The notes below the pieces were generated by a model that was not told where the DNA came from, made no database searches, and saw nothing but the letters and a program-made list of their open reading frames with translations. Source: Halorientalis marina (lineage in GTDB: Archaea > Halobacteriota > Halobacteria > Halobacteriales > Haloarculaceae). From it: a stretch of 64,000 bases of DNA. The translations under genes were made by a program, and so were the position numbers. Below, one piece after another: positions 40,998 through 49,709 of this stretch. Every line of letters starts with the position of its first letter. The stretch's first letter is position 1. The stretch covers positions 2,046,001 to 2,110,000 of the forward strand of contig NZ_CP095487.1 of NCBI RefSeq assembly GCF_023028345.1. Reading direction: 5' to 3'.

Positions 40998-42647
40998 ATG
41001 ACAGGCAGTACACAGGAACCCACGCGGCCGGAACGGCAGGCGAGCACCGGCTCCGATACCGATTCCCGGTCGCTCGCCCTCCACCTGCTCGCCGCCGCGG
41101 TCGCTGTCGTCGTCTTGCTCCCGCTCTCGTGGCTCCTGATCGCCGCCGAGCGCGTCGGTATCGCGCAGGCCGTCGAGATGCTGCTCCAGCCCGACGTGTT
41201 CCAGGTCACCGTCAACAGTTTCGTCATGGTCGGGCTGGTCACCGGCTTTTCCATCCTCCTCGGCGTCCCGATGGCATACCTGACAGTGCGGACGGACCTC
41301 CCCTTCCGCCGGGCCTTTACCATACTCCTCGCCCTCCCGCTCGTGGTCCCCAGCTACATCGGTGCCTTCGCGTTCGTCTCCGCGTTCAGTCCGCGCGGCC
41401 AGTTCCAGTCGCTGCTGGCCCCGCTCGGCATCGAGTCGATCCCCAGCATCTACGGCCTGTTCGGCGCGACGCTCGTCATCACGCTGTACACGTACCCCTA
41501 CGTCTTCATCACGACCCGTGCCGCCCTGAAGTCGCTCGATACGCAACTGATCGACGCAGCGCGCACGCTCGAACACACGAAGTGGGAGGCGTTCAAGCGC
41601 GTCACGTTCCCCCAGATCAGGCCGGCCATCGCCGCCGGGTCCCTGCTCGTCGCCCTCTATGCCCTCTCGGATTTCGGGACGCCAGCCATCATGCGCTACG
41701 ACGTGTTCACGCGCGTCATCTACATCGAGTACAACTCCTTCGGCGACGGCCGGAACGTCGCCGCCCTGCTGTCCCTCCAGCTCGTCGCCGTCACGGCGTT
41801 CATCCTCGCGATCGAGTCCCGCGTCCGCGACGGCGGCCGCATCGGGACCGAAGGTGGCTACGCCTCGGGTGGCCGGGCAGCAGTATCCCTCGGCCCCTGG
41901 CGGTGGCTCGCCGCGCTCGCCTGTCTGTTCGTGGCGGCCGTCGCGCTGATCGTCCCGCTCACCATCCTCTCGCTGTGGCTCGTCCGGGGGTCGGCCAGCT
42001 CCGTGAACTACTCGGTCGACCTCGTGGCGCTGAGCCTGAACTCGGTGTCGGTCTCGGCGGCCGCGGCGCTCATCGCGACGCTCTGTGGCCTCCCGATCGC
42101 CTATCTCGCCTCACAGCGCTCCTCGAGACTGGCCGCCCTCTTCGAGCGGGCGACCTACGTCGGCTACGCCGTGCCGGGAATCGTCCTCGGACTGGCGCTG
42201 GTCTACCTCGGCGCGACCTACGGCGGTGCGCTCTACCGCCAGGGACTCATCGCCTTTCCGCTCCTGATCTTCGCCTACGTCGTCCGCTTTCTCCCGCAGG
42301 CCGTCGGGTCGACCCGGGCCGGCTTCCTGCAGGTGAGCGAGCGACTCCCCGAGGCCGCCCGGACGCTCGGCCGCACGCCGCTCGCCGCGTTCCGGTCGGT
42401 GACACTCCCGCTCGTCGCACCGAGTCTGCTCGCCGGCGCCGCGCTCGTCTTCCTGACGACGATGAAGGAGTTGCCCGCGACGCTGCTTTTGCGACCGCCG
42501 GGCTTCTCGACGCTCGTGACCGGCATCTGGCGGGCACAGGCCTCCGCGGAGTTCGGCCAGGCCGCCATGCCGGCGCTCGTCTTGCTCGTCGTCTCCGGGG
42601 TCTCGATGCTCGTCTTGCTCACGATGGAGGGTTACGATGTCGAATAA
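40998..42647 (+). CDS. fbpB: Ferric-iron ABC transporter permease (FbpB)
   Basis: A 549-residue double permease with about twelve hydrophobic segments in two halves. Each half carries an EAA-type coupling loop: LIDAARTLEHTKWEAFKRVTFPQIRPAI and LPEAARTLGRTPLAAFRSVTLPLVAPSL. This fused architecture is the usual Fe(III) uptake form. A polar linker joins the halves (RDGGRIGTEGGYASGGR). The gene ends 11 bp into fbpC, so the two are coupled. Imports Fe(III) delivered by FbpA. Confidence 0.92.
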   Translation: MTGSTQEPTRPERQASTGSDTDSRSLALHLLAAAVAVVVLLPLSWLLIAAERVGIAQAVEMLLQPDVFQVTVNSFVMVGLVTGFSILLGVPMAYLTVRTDLPFRRAFTILLALPLVVPSYIGAFAFVSAFSPRGQFQSLLAPLGIESIPSIYGLFGATLVITLYTYPYVFITTRAALKSLDTQLIDAARTLEHTKWEAFKRVTFPQIRPAIAAGSLLVALYALSDFGTPAIMRYDVFTRVIYIEYNSFGDGRNVAALLSLQLVAVTAFILAIESRVRDGGRIGTEGGYASGGRAAVSLGPWRWLAALACLFVAAVALIVPLTILSLWLVRGSASSVNYSVDLVALSLNSVSVSAAAALIATLCGLPIAYLASQRSSRLAALFERATYVGYAVPGIVLGLALVYLGATYGGALYRQGLIAFPLLIFAYVVRFLPQAVGSTRAGFLQVSERLPEAARTLGRTPLAAFRSVTLPLVAPSLLAGAALVFLTTMKELPATLLLRPPGFSTLVTGIWRAQASAEFGQAAMPALVLLVVSGVSMLVLLTMEGYDVE

Positions 42648-43785
42648 GACCACGTCACTCAGACAGGATCGAACCGACACGTCACGGCCGTCCGCGACCG
42701 GTGACCCGGTCCTTCGGCTCGACGGCGTCGAGAAGCACTTCGGCGACACGGAGGTCATCCAGGACCTCGATCTCACGGTCCGGGACGGCGAACTGCTGAC
42801 CCTCCTCGGCCCGTCGGGGTGTGGGAAGACCACGACGCTCCGTCTGATCGCCGGCCTCGAACGCGCCGACGGGGGTACCATCAGCCTCCGCGGTGACTCC
42901 GTCGTCAGCGACGGGGCGTTCCTCCCGCCCGAGGAGCGCGACGTGGGCGTCGTCTTTCAGGAGTTCGCGCTCTTTCCGCACAAGACGGCCGCGGAGAACG
43001 TCGCCTTCGGCCTGACGGACCGCTCGGGCGACGAACGCGAAACGCGCGTGGCCGAACTGCTCGAACTCGTCGGGCTGACCGAACACCGTGACCAGTACCC
43101 CGAGGAACTGTCCGGCGGCCAGCAACAGCGGGTCGCACTCGCCCGGTCGCTGGCTCCCGAGCCGTCCGTCCTCCTGCTCGACGAACCGTTCTCCAATCTC
43201 GACGTGGACCTCCGGGTCGAGATGCGCGAGGAGGTCCGCCGCATCATCAAGGAGGCCGGCGTCACCGCCGTCAACGTCACCCACGATCAGGAGGAGGCGA
43301 TGTCGATCAGTGATCGCGTGGCCGTGATGCGCTCGGGCCACATCGAACAGGTCGGGCGCCCGGAGGCGGTGTTCCAGCAGCCCGAGTCCCGCTTCGTCGC
43401 GAGCTTCCTCGGCCACGCGAGTTTCGTCTCCGGCGACGTCGACGGCGACGTGGTCCACACCGGCCTCGGCGACGTGCCGCGCGAGCGGATTCAGGGCCTC
43501 GCCGAGGCCTACGACGGGTCCGCGGTGGACGTGCTGGTCCGCCCCGACGACGCCCGCGTTCGCGCGGCCCGGGACGGCGACGGGAACGGCCGTGTGAAAC
43601 ACCGGCGGTTCCTCGGCCCGACGATCCTCTACCGCGTCGAACTCGACAGCGGCGACGTCGTCGGCTGTATGCACAACCACGCCGACGATGTCCCGCTCGA
43701 CCAGCCGGTGACGGTCGAACTCGACGCCGATCACGACCTCGCCTGGTTCCCACGGGGAGCGCCGCGCGTCCCCGGCGACGACTGA
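42637..43785 (+). CDS. fbpC: Ferric-iron ABC transporter ATPase (FbpC)
   Basis: ATP-hydrolysing subunit, 382 residues. Walker A LGPSGCGKTTTLRLIAGLE, Q-loop FQEFALFPHKTAAENVAFGL, signature LSGGQQQRVALARSLA, Walker B VLLLDEPFSNLDVDLRVEM and H-loop VTHDQEEAMSISDRVAVM. A C-terminal TOBE-type beta domain (about residues 255-375, with VDVLVRPDDARV) follows. The start overlaps fbpB by 11 bp. The operon continues 3 bp later into the integral membrane glycosyltransferase-like gene. Confidence 0.93.
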   Translation: MSNKTTSLRQDRTDTSRPSATGDPVLRLDGVEKHFGDTEVIQDLDLTVRDGELLTLLGPSGCGKTTTLRLIAGLERADGGTISLRGDSVVSDGAFLPPEERDVGVVFQEFALFPHKTAAENVAFGLTDRSGDERETRVAELLELVGLTEHRDQYPEELSGGQQQRVALARSLAPEPSVLLLDEPFSNLDVDLRVEMREEVRRIIKEAGVTAVNVTHDQEEAMSISDRVAVMRSGHIEQVGRPEAVFQQPESRFVASFLGHASFVSGDVDGDVVHTGLGDVPRERIQGLAEAYDGSAVDVLVRPDDARVRAARDGDGNGRVKHRRFLGPTILYRVELDSGDVVGCMHNHADDVPLDQPVTVELDADHDLAWFPRGAPRVPGDD

Positions 43786-43788
43786 GCC

Positions 43789-45954
43789 GTGGTCACCCCT
43801 CCAGCCCTCCAGTTCGGCCGCCGGGACCGCCCGTTCCGGGTCGCCCTCGCCGCGGTCGCGCTCGCCGCCGGCGTCGCCGTCTTTTTCGTCGGTACCGAAC
43901 TGTTCCCACACCTCTCCTCGAACCACGACGAGGGCGTCTACCTCCAGCAGGCCGAACTGCTGCTCGACGGCCAGCTCGCGATGTACTCCCCGATTCCGGA
44001 GGCCGTCCACCCGTGGTTCTTCGTGCAGGACGGCGCCCGGCTGTACCCGAAGTACACGCCGGTCGCGGCGGCGCTGTTCGCCCCCGGCGTCGCGGTGGGC
44101 GTCCCGCGACTCGTTCCCGCCCTGATCGCGGTCGCGAACGTCGCCCTCCTGGGGCTGCTCGTCCGCGAGGGGTTCGGCCGCTCGACCGCGGTCGTCGCTG
44201 CGGTCCTCCTGGCGGCGTCCCCGCTTTTCCTGCTCAACGGCGCGCTCTTTCTCTCCTACGCGCCGACGACTGCGCTGAATCTCTGTTTCGCCCTCGCGTA
44301 CGTGCGAGCGACGCGGGCTGAGGGGGGTCGCCGACGCCGGTACGCCCTCCTCGCGGGGACCGCCATCGGGGTCGCGTTCTGGGCGCGCCCGTTTACCGCC
44401 GTCCTCTTCGCGCTCCCGTTCGTCGGGCACGCACTTGCGACGCTCGTCCGCACGGGCTGGAGCGCCGAACAGTACGACCCCCGGAGTCTGCTCGCGGCGC
44501 CGGCCGTCGAGCGGAGCCTGCTCGTGGCCGTCCCCGGCCTCGCGTTCGTCGGGATCGCGCTGTCGTACAACCACGTCGTGACCGGGTCGGCGCTCGTCTT
44601 TCCCTATCAGGCGTTCGCCCCCCAGGACGGCCCCGGCTTCGGCGTCCGCAGCATCCTCGGCTACGAGCGCCACTACACCCCCGCGCTGGCGCTCGAAACG
44701 AACGCGCTCGTGCTGTGGCGGCTGGCGACACGATGGACCGTCGCCCCGCCGCTCGGGACCCTCGCCGCGGGTCTCGGGCTTGGGGTCACCGCTGCACGAC
44801 TTCGCGGCCGCGTCTCACTCCCGGCAGTCGATGGGCTCTCCGACCACGGCATCCGGCTCCTCCTCGCGGGCGTGGCCCTGTCGGTCGCCGTCGGCAACGT
44901 GTTTTTCTGGGGGAACCTGAATCTCCTGGCCGCCCTCGGCGACCCGACGGACGGCCTGATCTCGCTGATCGGCCCGTTCTATCACTTCGACTTGCTCGCC
45001 CCGCTGTCGGCCTTTGGCGCGTTCGGACTCGTCGTGGCGTGGCGTCGGCTCCGGGCCGCCGTGTCCACGTACACCGGGCCTCGTGGCGCTCGAGTCGCGC
45101 TCGCGGCTGTCCTGCTCGTCGGGGTGGCCGGCGGCGCGGTCGCGCAGGCGGACGCACTCGCCGGTCCGGTCGAGCGCAACGAGCCCTACACCGAGCGATA
45201 CGAGCGTGCGTACGCACCTTTCGAGAACCGGACGTTCGAGCGTGCGGTCGTGTTCGTCCCGGACCCGTACGGCGACTGGCTGAACCACCCGTTCCAGTCG
45301 CTCCGTAACGACCCGGACTTCGACGGGCCAGCCCTCTATGCCATCGACGAGGACGCTGCGACGCGGTTCGCCGTCCTGGATACGTATCCCGACCGCCAGC
45401 CGTACCGGTACGTCGTCCGCGGCGAGTGGACGCCGGAAGTGAACGAGCGCGACCCCGTCGACGCGACGGTCGAACCACTCGCCGTCCGCTCCGCCGAGCG
45501 GTTCCGCGTCGAGACGACCGTCGGCGTCGTCGGTACCGCCGAGTCCGCGACCGTTCGCCTGTCGGGCCCCGAGGGAGCCATCAACTACGGCGTCACGAAC
45601 GTGAGCGGCGAGACGACGACCGTCGAGTGGCTCGTCGAGCGGGGCCGGGCGCGGGCGACCGGTGACGGGCTGGAATCGTATAGCGAGCAACGGTGGATCA
45701 CCTACCGCGACGCCGACGAACTCGCGCTGGCGGTCACCTACACGCAACCCGGCGGGTCGACGGTCACCTACCGCCAGCAGCTCTCGGTCGAGACGACGAC
45801 GGACGAGGTCAGGGTCCTCTGGCCGCCGAAAACGACGATCTGCCGGCTCGTCGCCGACTGCGGCACGGCGGGTGCCTACGTTCCCGGGAGCGACGACTAC
45901 GTGACCGGCGTGTCCCTGAACACGACGCTCTCGCCGGCCGATCACTCCCCGTAG
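43789..45954 (+). CDS. Multi-spanning GT39-like membrane glycosyltransferase
   Basis: A 721-residue protein with about ten to twelve membrane segments in the first ~470 residues and a large C-terminal extracellular domain (about 470-720, beta-rich). After the first transmembrane helix comes an NHDEGVYLQQAELLLDGQLAMYSPIPEAVHPWFFVQDGARLYPKYTPV loop, the acidic D-E motif position of GT-C fold mannosyl-/dolichyl-phosphate glycosyltransferases (GT39/PMT, ArnT). It starts (GTG) 3 bp after fbpC, so it is transcribed with the iron importer, tying glycosylation to iron status. Donor and acceptor unknown. It overlaps the convergent DUF3179 gene by 13 bp. Confidence 0.75.
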   Translation: MVTPPALQFGRRDRPFRVALAAVALAAGVAVFFVGTELFPHLSSNHDEGVYLQQAELLLDGQLAMYSPIPEAVHPWFFVQDGARLYPKYTPVAAALFAPGVAVGVPRLVPALIAVANVALLGLLVREGFGRSTAVVAAVLLAASPLFLLNGALFLSYAPTTALNLCFALAYVRATRAEGGRRRRYALLAGTAIGVAFWARPFTAVLFALPFVGHALATLVRTGWSAEQYDPRSLLAAPAVERSLLVAVPGLAFVGIALSYNHVVTGSALVFPYQAFAPQDGPGFGVRSILGYERHYTPALALETNALVLWRLATRWTVAPPLGTLAAGLGLGVTAARLRGRVSLPAVDGLSDHGIRLLLAGVALSVAVGNVFFWGNLNLLAALGDPTDGLISLIGPFYHFDLLAPLSAFGAFGLVVAWRRLRAAVSTYTGPRGARVALAAVLLVGVAGGAVAQADALAGPVERNEPYTERYERAYAPFENRTFERAVVFVPDPYGDWLNHPFQSLRNDPDFDGPALYAIDEDAATRFAVLDTYPDRQPYRYVVRGEWTPEVNERDPVDATVEPLAVRSAERFRVETTVGVVGTAESATVRLSGPEGAINYGVTNVSGETTTVEWLVERGRARATGDGLESYSEQRWITYRDADELALAVTYTQPGGSTVTYRQQLSVETTTDEVRVLWPPKTTICRLVADCGTAGAYVPGSDDYVTGVSLNTTLSPADHSP

Positions 45955-47054
45955 AGCGCCGTGTCGGGGTGGAAATCGGCCCAGGCGAACCAGAACATCG
46001 GCGACCGGTCGTTCGCCCGCGCGAGCGTCGACCCCGCGAACGGCCCGTCGACCGCCTCGCCGGTGAGGATGCGCCAGCGCGAGTCGCCAGCCCGGATGTG
46101 ACCGTCGTCACCGGCGGAGAACGTCAGCGTTCGTCCGTCAGATCGCCGGTCGTAGGCCACGAGCGTCCCATCCGGACCGGTCGTCACCACGACCGGACGG
46201 TCGCCGACGGTGTCGTTGACGACGCCGGCGTCTTCGACTGCGTCCAGGGGATAGGCTTTGGCGGCGCCGTCCGAGGTGACGCCGACGACGTCCGTCTTCG
46301 GGTGGAGCCGTGCGTCGGTGGACCCATCGCCGCCGCCGATACCGATCCGGCGCGACTCGTCGTATCCGCTGTAGGGGTCGCGGTCGTAGTTCCTGGTGAC
46401 GTCGCCCGCTATCGTCCCGGACTCCGGTGGGGGTAGGAGCACTTGGGTCTCCGGATGTTCCTCCTGCCACTCACGCCACGTGGCGAACGTCGACGGCGTG
46501 AGTTCGAGCTCCGCCCCCGTCTTCGCGCCCCGGATCGCGGTGGCGAAAATCTGACTCCAGAGGCTCCCCGTCGCCTCGTCGTACATCACGAGGTCCGATT
46601 TCCAGAGGTACCCGGAGACGCCGAAGGTGGTCGGTTCGCCGTCGACGCGGCGCTCCGCGGTGACGCCGCTCCCACAGAGCGGACAGTAGGTGACGAGCAG
46701 CGGGCCGTCGAACTCGTCGTTGACGACCTCGTGCCAGTTCATGACCGCCAGTGGATAGGCACGCGCCCGCCCGTCGCGCTCGACACCGATGACGCGTTCG
46801 TCGTCGTCCAGCGTCGCGTCGACCCCGCTCCAGTCGCTTCCGAACGCTGGCTCAGTGACGGCTGGAATCGCGTCCTTCTGGGCACCCCGTCTAAGATCGG
46901 ACTCCGGAACCGGGAGGTCGACGCCGCCGACCGACTGTGGCGTTCCGGTGAACGTCGAAAACGAGCCGTCGTCGGCGGAGCCCCCGCCGAGACAGCCGGC
47001 TGCGCCACCGACTGCCGCGATTCCGACACCCTTGAGGAGTCGCCGCCTGTTCAT
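45942..47054 (-). CDS. DUF3179 Tat lipoprotein
   Basis: A 370-residue exported protein of the DUF3179 family. A twin-arginine signal (MNRRRLLKGVGIAAVGGAAGC) ends in a lipobox Cys. The family core is unmistakable: ARAYPLAVMNWHEVVNDEFDGPLLVTYCPLCGSGVTAERRVDGE, then FGVSGYLWKSDLVMYDEATGSLWSQ. The CPLCGSG motif holds two Cys that may bind metal. DUF3179 function is unknown. The gene converges with the GT39-like gene and is near the DPM-like gene, so an envelope role is plausible. ATG at 47054 gives the signal peptide directly. Confidence 0.88.
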   Translation of the reverse strand: MNRRRLLKGVGIAAVGGAAGCLGGGSADDGSFSTFTGTPQSVGGVDLPVPESDLRRGAQKDAIPAVTEPAFGSDWSGVDATLDDDERVIGVERDGRARAYPLAVMNWHEVVNDEFDGPLLVTYCPLCGSGVTAERRVDGEPTTFGVSGYLWKSDLVMYDEATGSLWSQIFATAIRGAKTGAELELTPSTFATWREWQEEHPETQVLLPPPESGTIAGDVTRNYDRDPYSGYDESRRIGIGGGDGSTDARLHPKTDVVGVTSDGAAKAYPLDAVEDAGVVNDTVGDRPVVVTTGPDGTLVAYDRRSDGRTLTFSAGDDGHIRAGDSRWRILTGEAVDGPFAGSTLARANDRSPMFWFAWADFHPDTALYGE

Positions 47055-47119
47055 ATCGGGTGGTTGGGGTGCTGGAACTTAGCCGCGTGGCGGTCTCACG
47101 ACCGGGTGCACGACCGTCG

Positions 47120-47827
47120 TTACCGGAACCGCTCCTCGATGGCGACGGTACAGATCGACCGCGCGATGTCCCAGCCACCGGAGATGGGGTCGAGCGTCGT
47201 CTCGCCCTTCCGCTCTGCGTACTCGATGGGCATCTCGTAGACGTCGTATTCGCGTGCGAGCGGCCGCATGAGGAGTTCCGCCGACAGCCCGGTGTTTTCG
47301 GTCCAGCGGATCTTCTCGATCACTTCGCTCCGGTACGCTCGCATCCCCGTCGTCGTGTCGTGGATGCGTTCGCCGAGGAGAACGCTCGCCAGCGCGGCGA
47401 AGGCGTGGTTCCCCAGGCGATTGAAAAGCGGCATCGCGTCCGCGCCGTGGTAGAGCCGATCGCCACTGACCACGTCGTACCCCTCGTTTACTTTCTCGAG
47501 GAAGTCGGGGAGCCGGTTCATCGGGTAGGTGTCGTCACAGTCGGTGGTCACGATCACCGGCCGGGAAGCGGCATCGAGTGCCGCCTCGACGGCGACGCCG
47601 TACCCCTGTGGCTCCTGTTCGATGACGCGAGCGCCGTGTTCGCGAGCGATCTCCGGGGTCCGGTCGCTGGACCCGTCGACACAGACTACCTCTGCCCGTC
47701 CGTCGGTCACGTCGTCGATGTCCGACAGGACCGTGCCGATCGCTGCCGCTTCGTTGTACGTCCCCATGACGACGCTCACGTCGTCGAACGTGAACGCCTC
47801 GTCCTCGACTGCCGTCGCGGTTGCCAT
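47120..47827 (-). CDS. Glycosyltransferase family 2, dolichol-phosphate-mannose-synthase-like
   Basis: A 235-residue GT2 with GT-A fold. Motifs: SVVMGTYNEAAAIGTVLSDIDDV (N-terminal strand), VVCVDGSSDRTPEIARE, and VTTDCDDTYPMNRLPDFLEKV (the DDT metal site of DPM1-like enzymes), DTTTGMRAYRSEVIEKI, and a C-terminal MPIEYAERKGETTLDPI. No membrane anchor is present, so it is of the short, soluble DPM type. Synthesises a polyprenyl-phosphate sugar for surface glycosylation, by family inference. The ATG at 47827 is the natural start. It carries an iron box (47861-47876) in its promoter. Confidence 0.88.
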   Translation of the reverse strand: MATATAVEDEAFTFDDVSVVMGTYNEAAAIGTVLSDIDDVTDGRAEVVCVDGSSDRTPEIAREHGARVIEQEPQGYGVAVEAALDAASRPVIVTTDCDDTYPMNRLPDFLEKVNEGYDVVSGDRLYHGADAMPLFNRLGNHAFAALASVLLGERIHDTTTGMRAYRSEVIEKIRWTENTGLSAELLMRPLAREYDVYEMPIEYAERKGETTLDPISGGWDIARSICTVAIEERFR

Positions 47828-47860
47828 CGCTTGCCTCTCTCCGCTCCGGATGCTTGAACT

Positions 47861-47876
47861 TTTAGGTTCGCCAAAA
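47861..47876. promoter_or_regulatory. Iron-box palindrome before the DPM-like gene
   Basis: TTTAGG-TTCG-CCAAAA, matching the consensus with A/T variation in the arms. It lies 34 bp upstream of the GT2 ATG on its strand and immediately beyond the stop of the upstream regulator gene. Confidence 0.65.
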
Positions 47877-48647
47877 TCAGTGGGCGAACGACTCGACGGG
47901 GGTCGCTCGCTCCCAGCAGTGTTCGTAGAGCCGGCGGCCCCAGTCGAGGGCGTCGTCGCTTTCGGCGATGAGTTCGCTCCCGGTGTCGTACCCCCCGTCG
48001 AGTTCCGGCAGCGAGAGCATGACAACATCGTCGGTCACCGTGAGCGCGAACCCGACGTCGCCGACACGAAGCCGGGCATCCGCCGGCGGCTCGATGCCGC
48101 CTTCGATTGCGTCCGCGGTCGCATCTTCGACGACAGCGGTGTTCAGGAGGAGTCGAATCTCGTCGACCGCCGGAAGTTGCATCGCGTACTCGTCCTGGTA
48201 GATCGGTGTCGCGATGGAGACGTGGTCCGCGTCCTCGAGGCGACGAGCGACGGTCCTGACGGCCCGATGCGGGTCGGTCTCCGTCGCCCGAACGATGTCA
48301 CAGCCCGCCAGGGCCGACAGGTCGGTCCGGAACCGCTCCGGAAGGACGTCGACCCGGTGGCTCCGCCAGTACGCCGGGTCGTTGGTCAACAACGCTTCGG
48401 TCTCGTCGAGCGTCGTCAGCACGTCTCGGACGATTTCGCCGACACCGGTTACGGCCAGGTCGCCGTTCTCGGTCAACAGCCCACGGTCGCGTAGTTCGTT
48501 GACTGCTCCGTAGACTGCCGACTCGCTCGCGTCGACCTCGTCGAGGAGCGACGATGTCGACCGCGTTCCGTCCACCACTGCACGCAACACGTCCGAGCGG
48601 ACCGACGACCCGGTCACGAACTCGACGTGCGTTCGGCCCCCTACCAT
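47877..48647 (-). CDS. FilR1-type HTH transcription regulator
   Basis: A 256-residue regulator. The N-terminal ~65 residues are a winged helix (TGSSVRSDVLRAVVDGTRSTSSLLDEVDASESAVYGAVNELRDRGLL). The remainder is a ligand-binding domain of the FilR1/methanogenesis-regulator type (GCDIVRATETDPHRAVRTVARRLEDADHVSIATPIYQDEYAMQL... LLLNTAVVEDATADAIEG, FALTVTDDVVMLSLPELDG). It ends directly before the iron box of the GT2 gene and may be co-oriented with it. In haloarchaea this family has many copies with unknown ligands. Not a DtxR-type regulator, so not itself the expected iron-box reader. Confidence 0.82.
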   Translation of the reverse strand: MVGGRTHVEFVTGSSVRSDVLRAVVDGTRSTSSLLDEVDASESAVYGAVNELRDRGLLTENGDLAVTGVGEIVRDVLTTLDETEALLTNDPAYWRSHRVDVLPERFRTDLSALAGCDIVRATETDPHRAVRTVARRLEDADHVSIATPIYQDEYAMQLPAVDEIRLLLNTAVVEDATADAIEGGIEPPADARLRVGDVGFALTVTDDVVMLSLPELDGGYDTGSELIAESDDALDWGRRLYEHCWERATPVESFAH

Positions 48648-49041
48648 ACTCGGCGGTTCGATACGTCCCTGCTTAGTTCCCTCGTTATCGATATTTCTGA
48701 TTCCAGGGGTATCGGAGTTGTCTCCGTGAGCTTCACCAGTCGCCTCCTCCTGGAAAAATTCACGGTAAAAAACTCGTGTGTTTAATAGATTGGCTGTAGA
48801 TTATTCGCTCGCTGCCGTGGATATATCCACGTACCCCCGGCAGCACGAGCGGGCCTGCCCCGGTCGTTCGTCGAAGTCCGCCCGAGACATGCCCACCCGG
48901 CAGGGCTTGCCCACCCTGCCGGGACTGCCCACGCAGGTCTCCTGGTACCGTTCCCGCTGACTCCTTCGACAGTCGTGACGCTGCCGGACGGTTCGCCGAT
49001 AGCCGGCACAGTATTTCGTCAGTTCTGTCGAGAGATTTGGC
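48648..49041. other. 394-bp region with stacked hairpins, no intact gene
   Basis: No credible coding frame was found. The part next to the regulator (48648-48790) is AT-rich and holds its promoter. Beyond it, 48811-48844 folds as a nested stem around GTGGATATATCCAC (perfect 14-bp palindrome, 48817-48830) enclosed by GCTGCCG/CGGCAGC arms. Then 48897-48922 is a 9-bp-arm perfect hairpin (CCGGCAGGG/CCCTGCCGG, 8-base loop) inside three near-repeats of GCCCAC. The structure could be a processed RNA or a mobile-repeat remnant. Confidence 0.45.
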
Positions 49042-49619
49042 ATGGATGACGAGCGGCGGGACGTACTCTATAGCAACGGCGCGGCCATCTCCGGTGGGCC
49101 GGCTGCTCGGCGCTCACGGGCGGGGACGACGAGGCGGTTGAGAGCGACGACGGGCGCGCGGCCGGGGTATCGAACTTGCTTCGAATGAACGCGGTGACGA
49201 CGCACACGACCTACGCAATCGCTTCGTTCGTCGACCGCTACCGTGGGGCCTACCGGGACGACAGCGAGGTGCTGGCTGCCCTACCTTCGCCGGCGGGAGC
49301 ACCTAGGCAGGGGCCACGTCCTGACGGGCGCGACGGAAGCCGCCGTCCTGACGGGCGCGACGGACGCCGCCGGGAGTACCGTGCCCGAGGACGCAACTTC
49401 GCAGTTGGAAGGGTACACGTTCGAGAACGATCCCAGGGGGCCGACCACGATCGACGCGACGAGCCATCAGGGACCACCGGCGCAGTTATCGGTGAAACCA
49501 CGAGTGACGCGGACGTGCCCTACGGCGGTGACGGGTTGACGAACACCCAGACGAATCCGCTGGACCGTGAGCGGGCCGCAGAACTGCTTTCCTCGTCGGA
49601 CCTGCCGCCCGGGCTCTGA
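49042..49619 (+). pseudogene. Gene broken by at least three frameshifts
   Basis: Coding-like, acidic sequence runs through successive frames. It starts MDDERRDVLYSNGAAISGG (frame of 49042), shifts at about 49110 into GDDEAVESDDGRAAGVSNLLRMNAVTTHTTYAIASFVDRYRGAYRDDSEVLAAL, shifts near 49285 into RRREHLGRGHVLTGATEAAVLTGATDAAGSTVPEDATSQLEGYTFENDPRGPTTIDATSHQG, and shifts near 49475 into AVIGETTSDADVPYGGDGLTNTQTNPLDRERAAELLSSSDLPPGL. Between these segments each frame reads basic, unlike this proteome. Sequencing error would also explain it. No family was recognised; the piece lies beside an integrase gene. Confidence 0.5.
49317..49370 (+). repeat. 27-bp tandem repeat, two copies
   Basis: Two back-to-back copies (49317-49343 and 49344-49370) differing at one base. 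In the most coding-like frame they encode VLTGATEAA and VLTGATDAA. They lie inside the frameshifted gene and are probably a slippage duplication. Confidence 0.7.
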
Positions 49620-49709
49620 CACCGATTCGATATAGCGGCATACGATTTACGAGTTGGCTATGCGTCGCCAGCAGTCACGGCTTTCGTTGTTTCAGAAAGG
49701 ACGTATTCG

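Noticed and set aside
43789..45954. Transmembrane protein as an iron channel component because it follows fbpC
   Set aside because: The D-E loop and GT-C-like topology with a large C-terminal domain match glycosyltransferases, not transporters.
48893..48940. CRISPR-like repeats at the GCCCAC triplet region
   Set aside because: Repeat units are too short and unevenly spaced, no leader and no cas genes in the window.
48778..48960. 60-aa open frame in the hairpin region
   Set aside because: It reads through repeats and stems (PTRQGLPTLPGLPTQ) with no family features or start signals.
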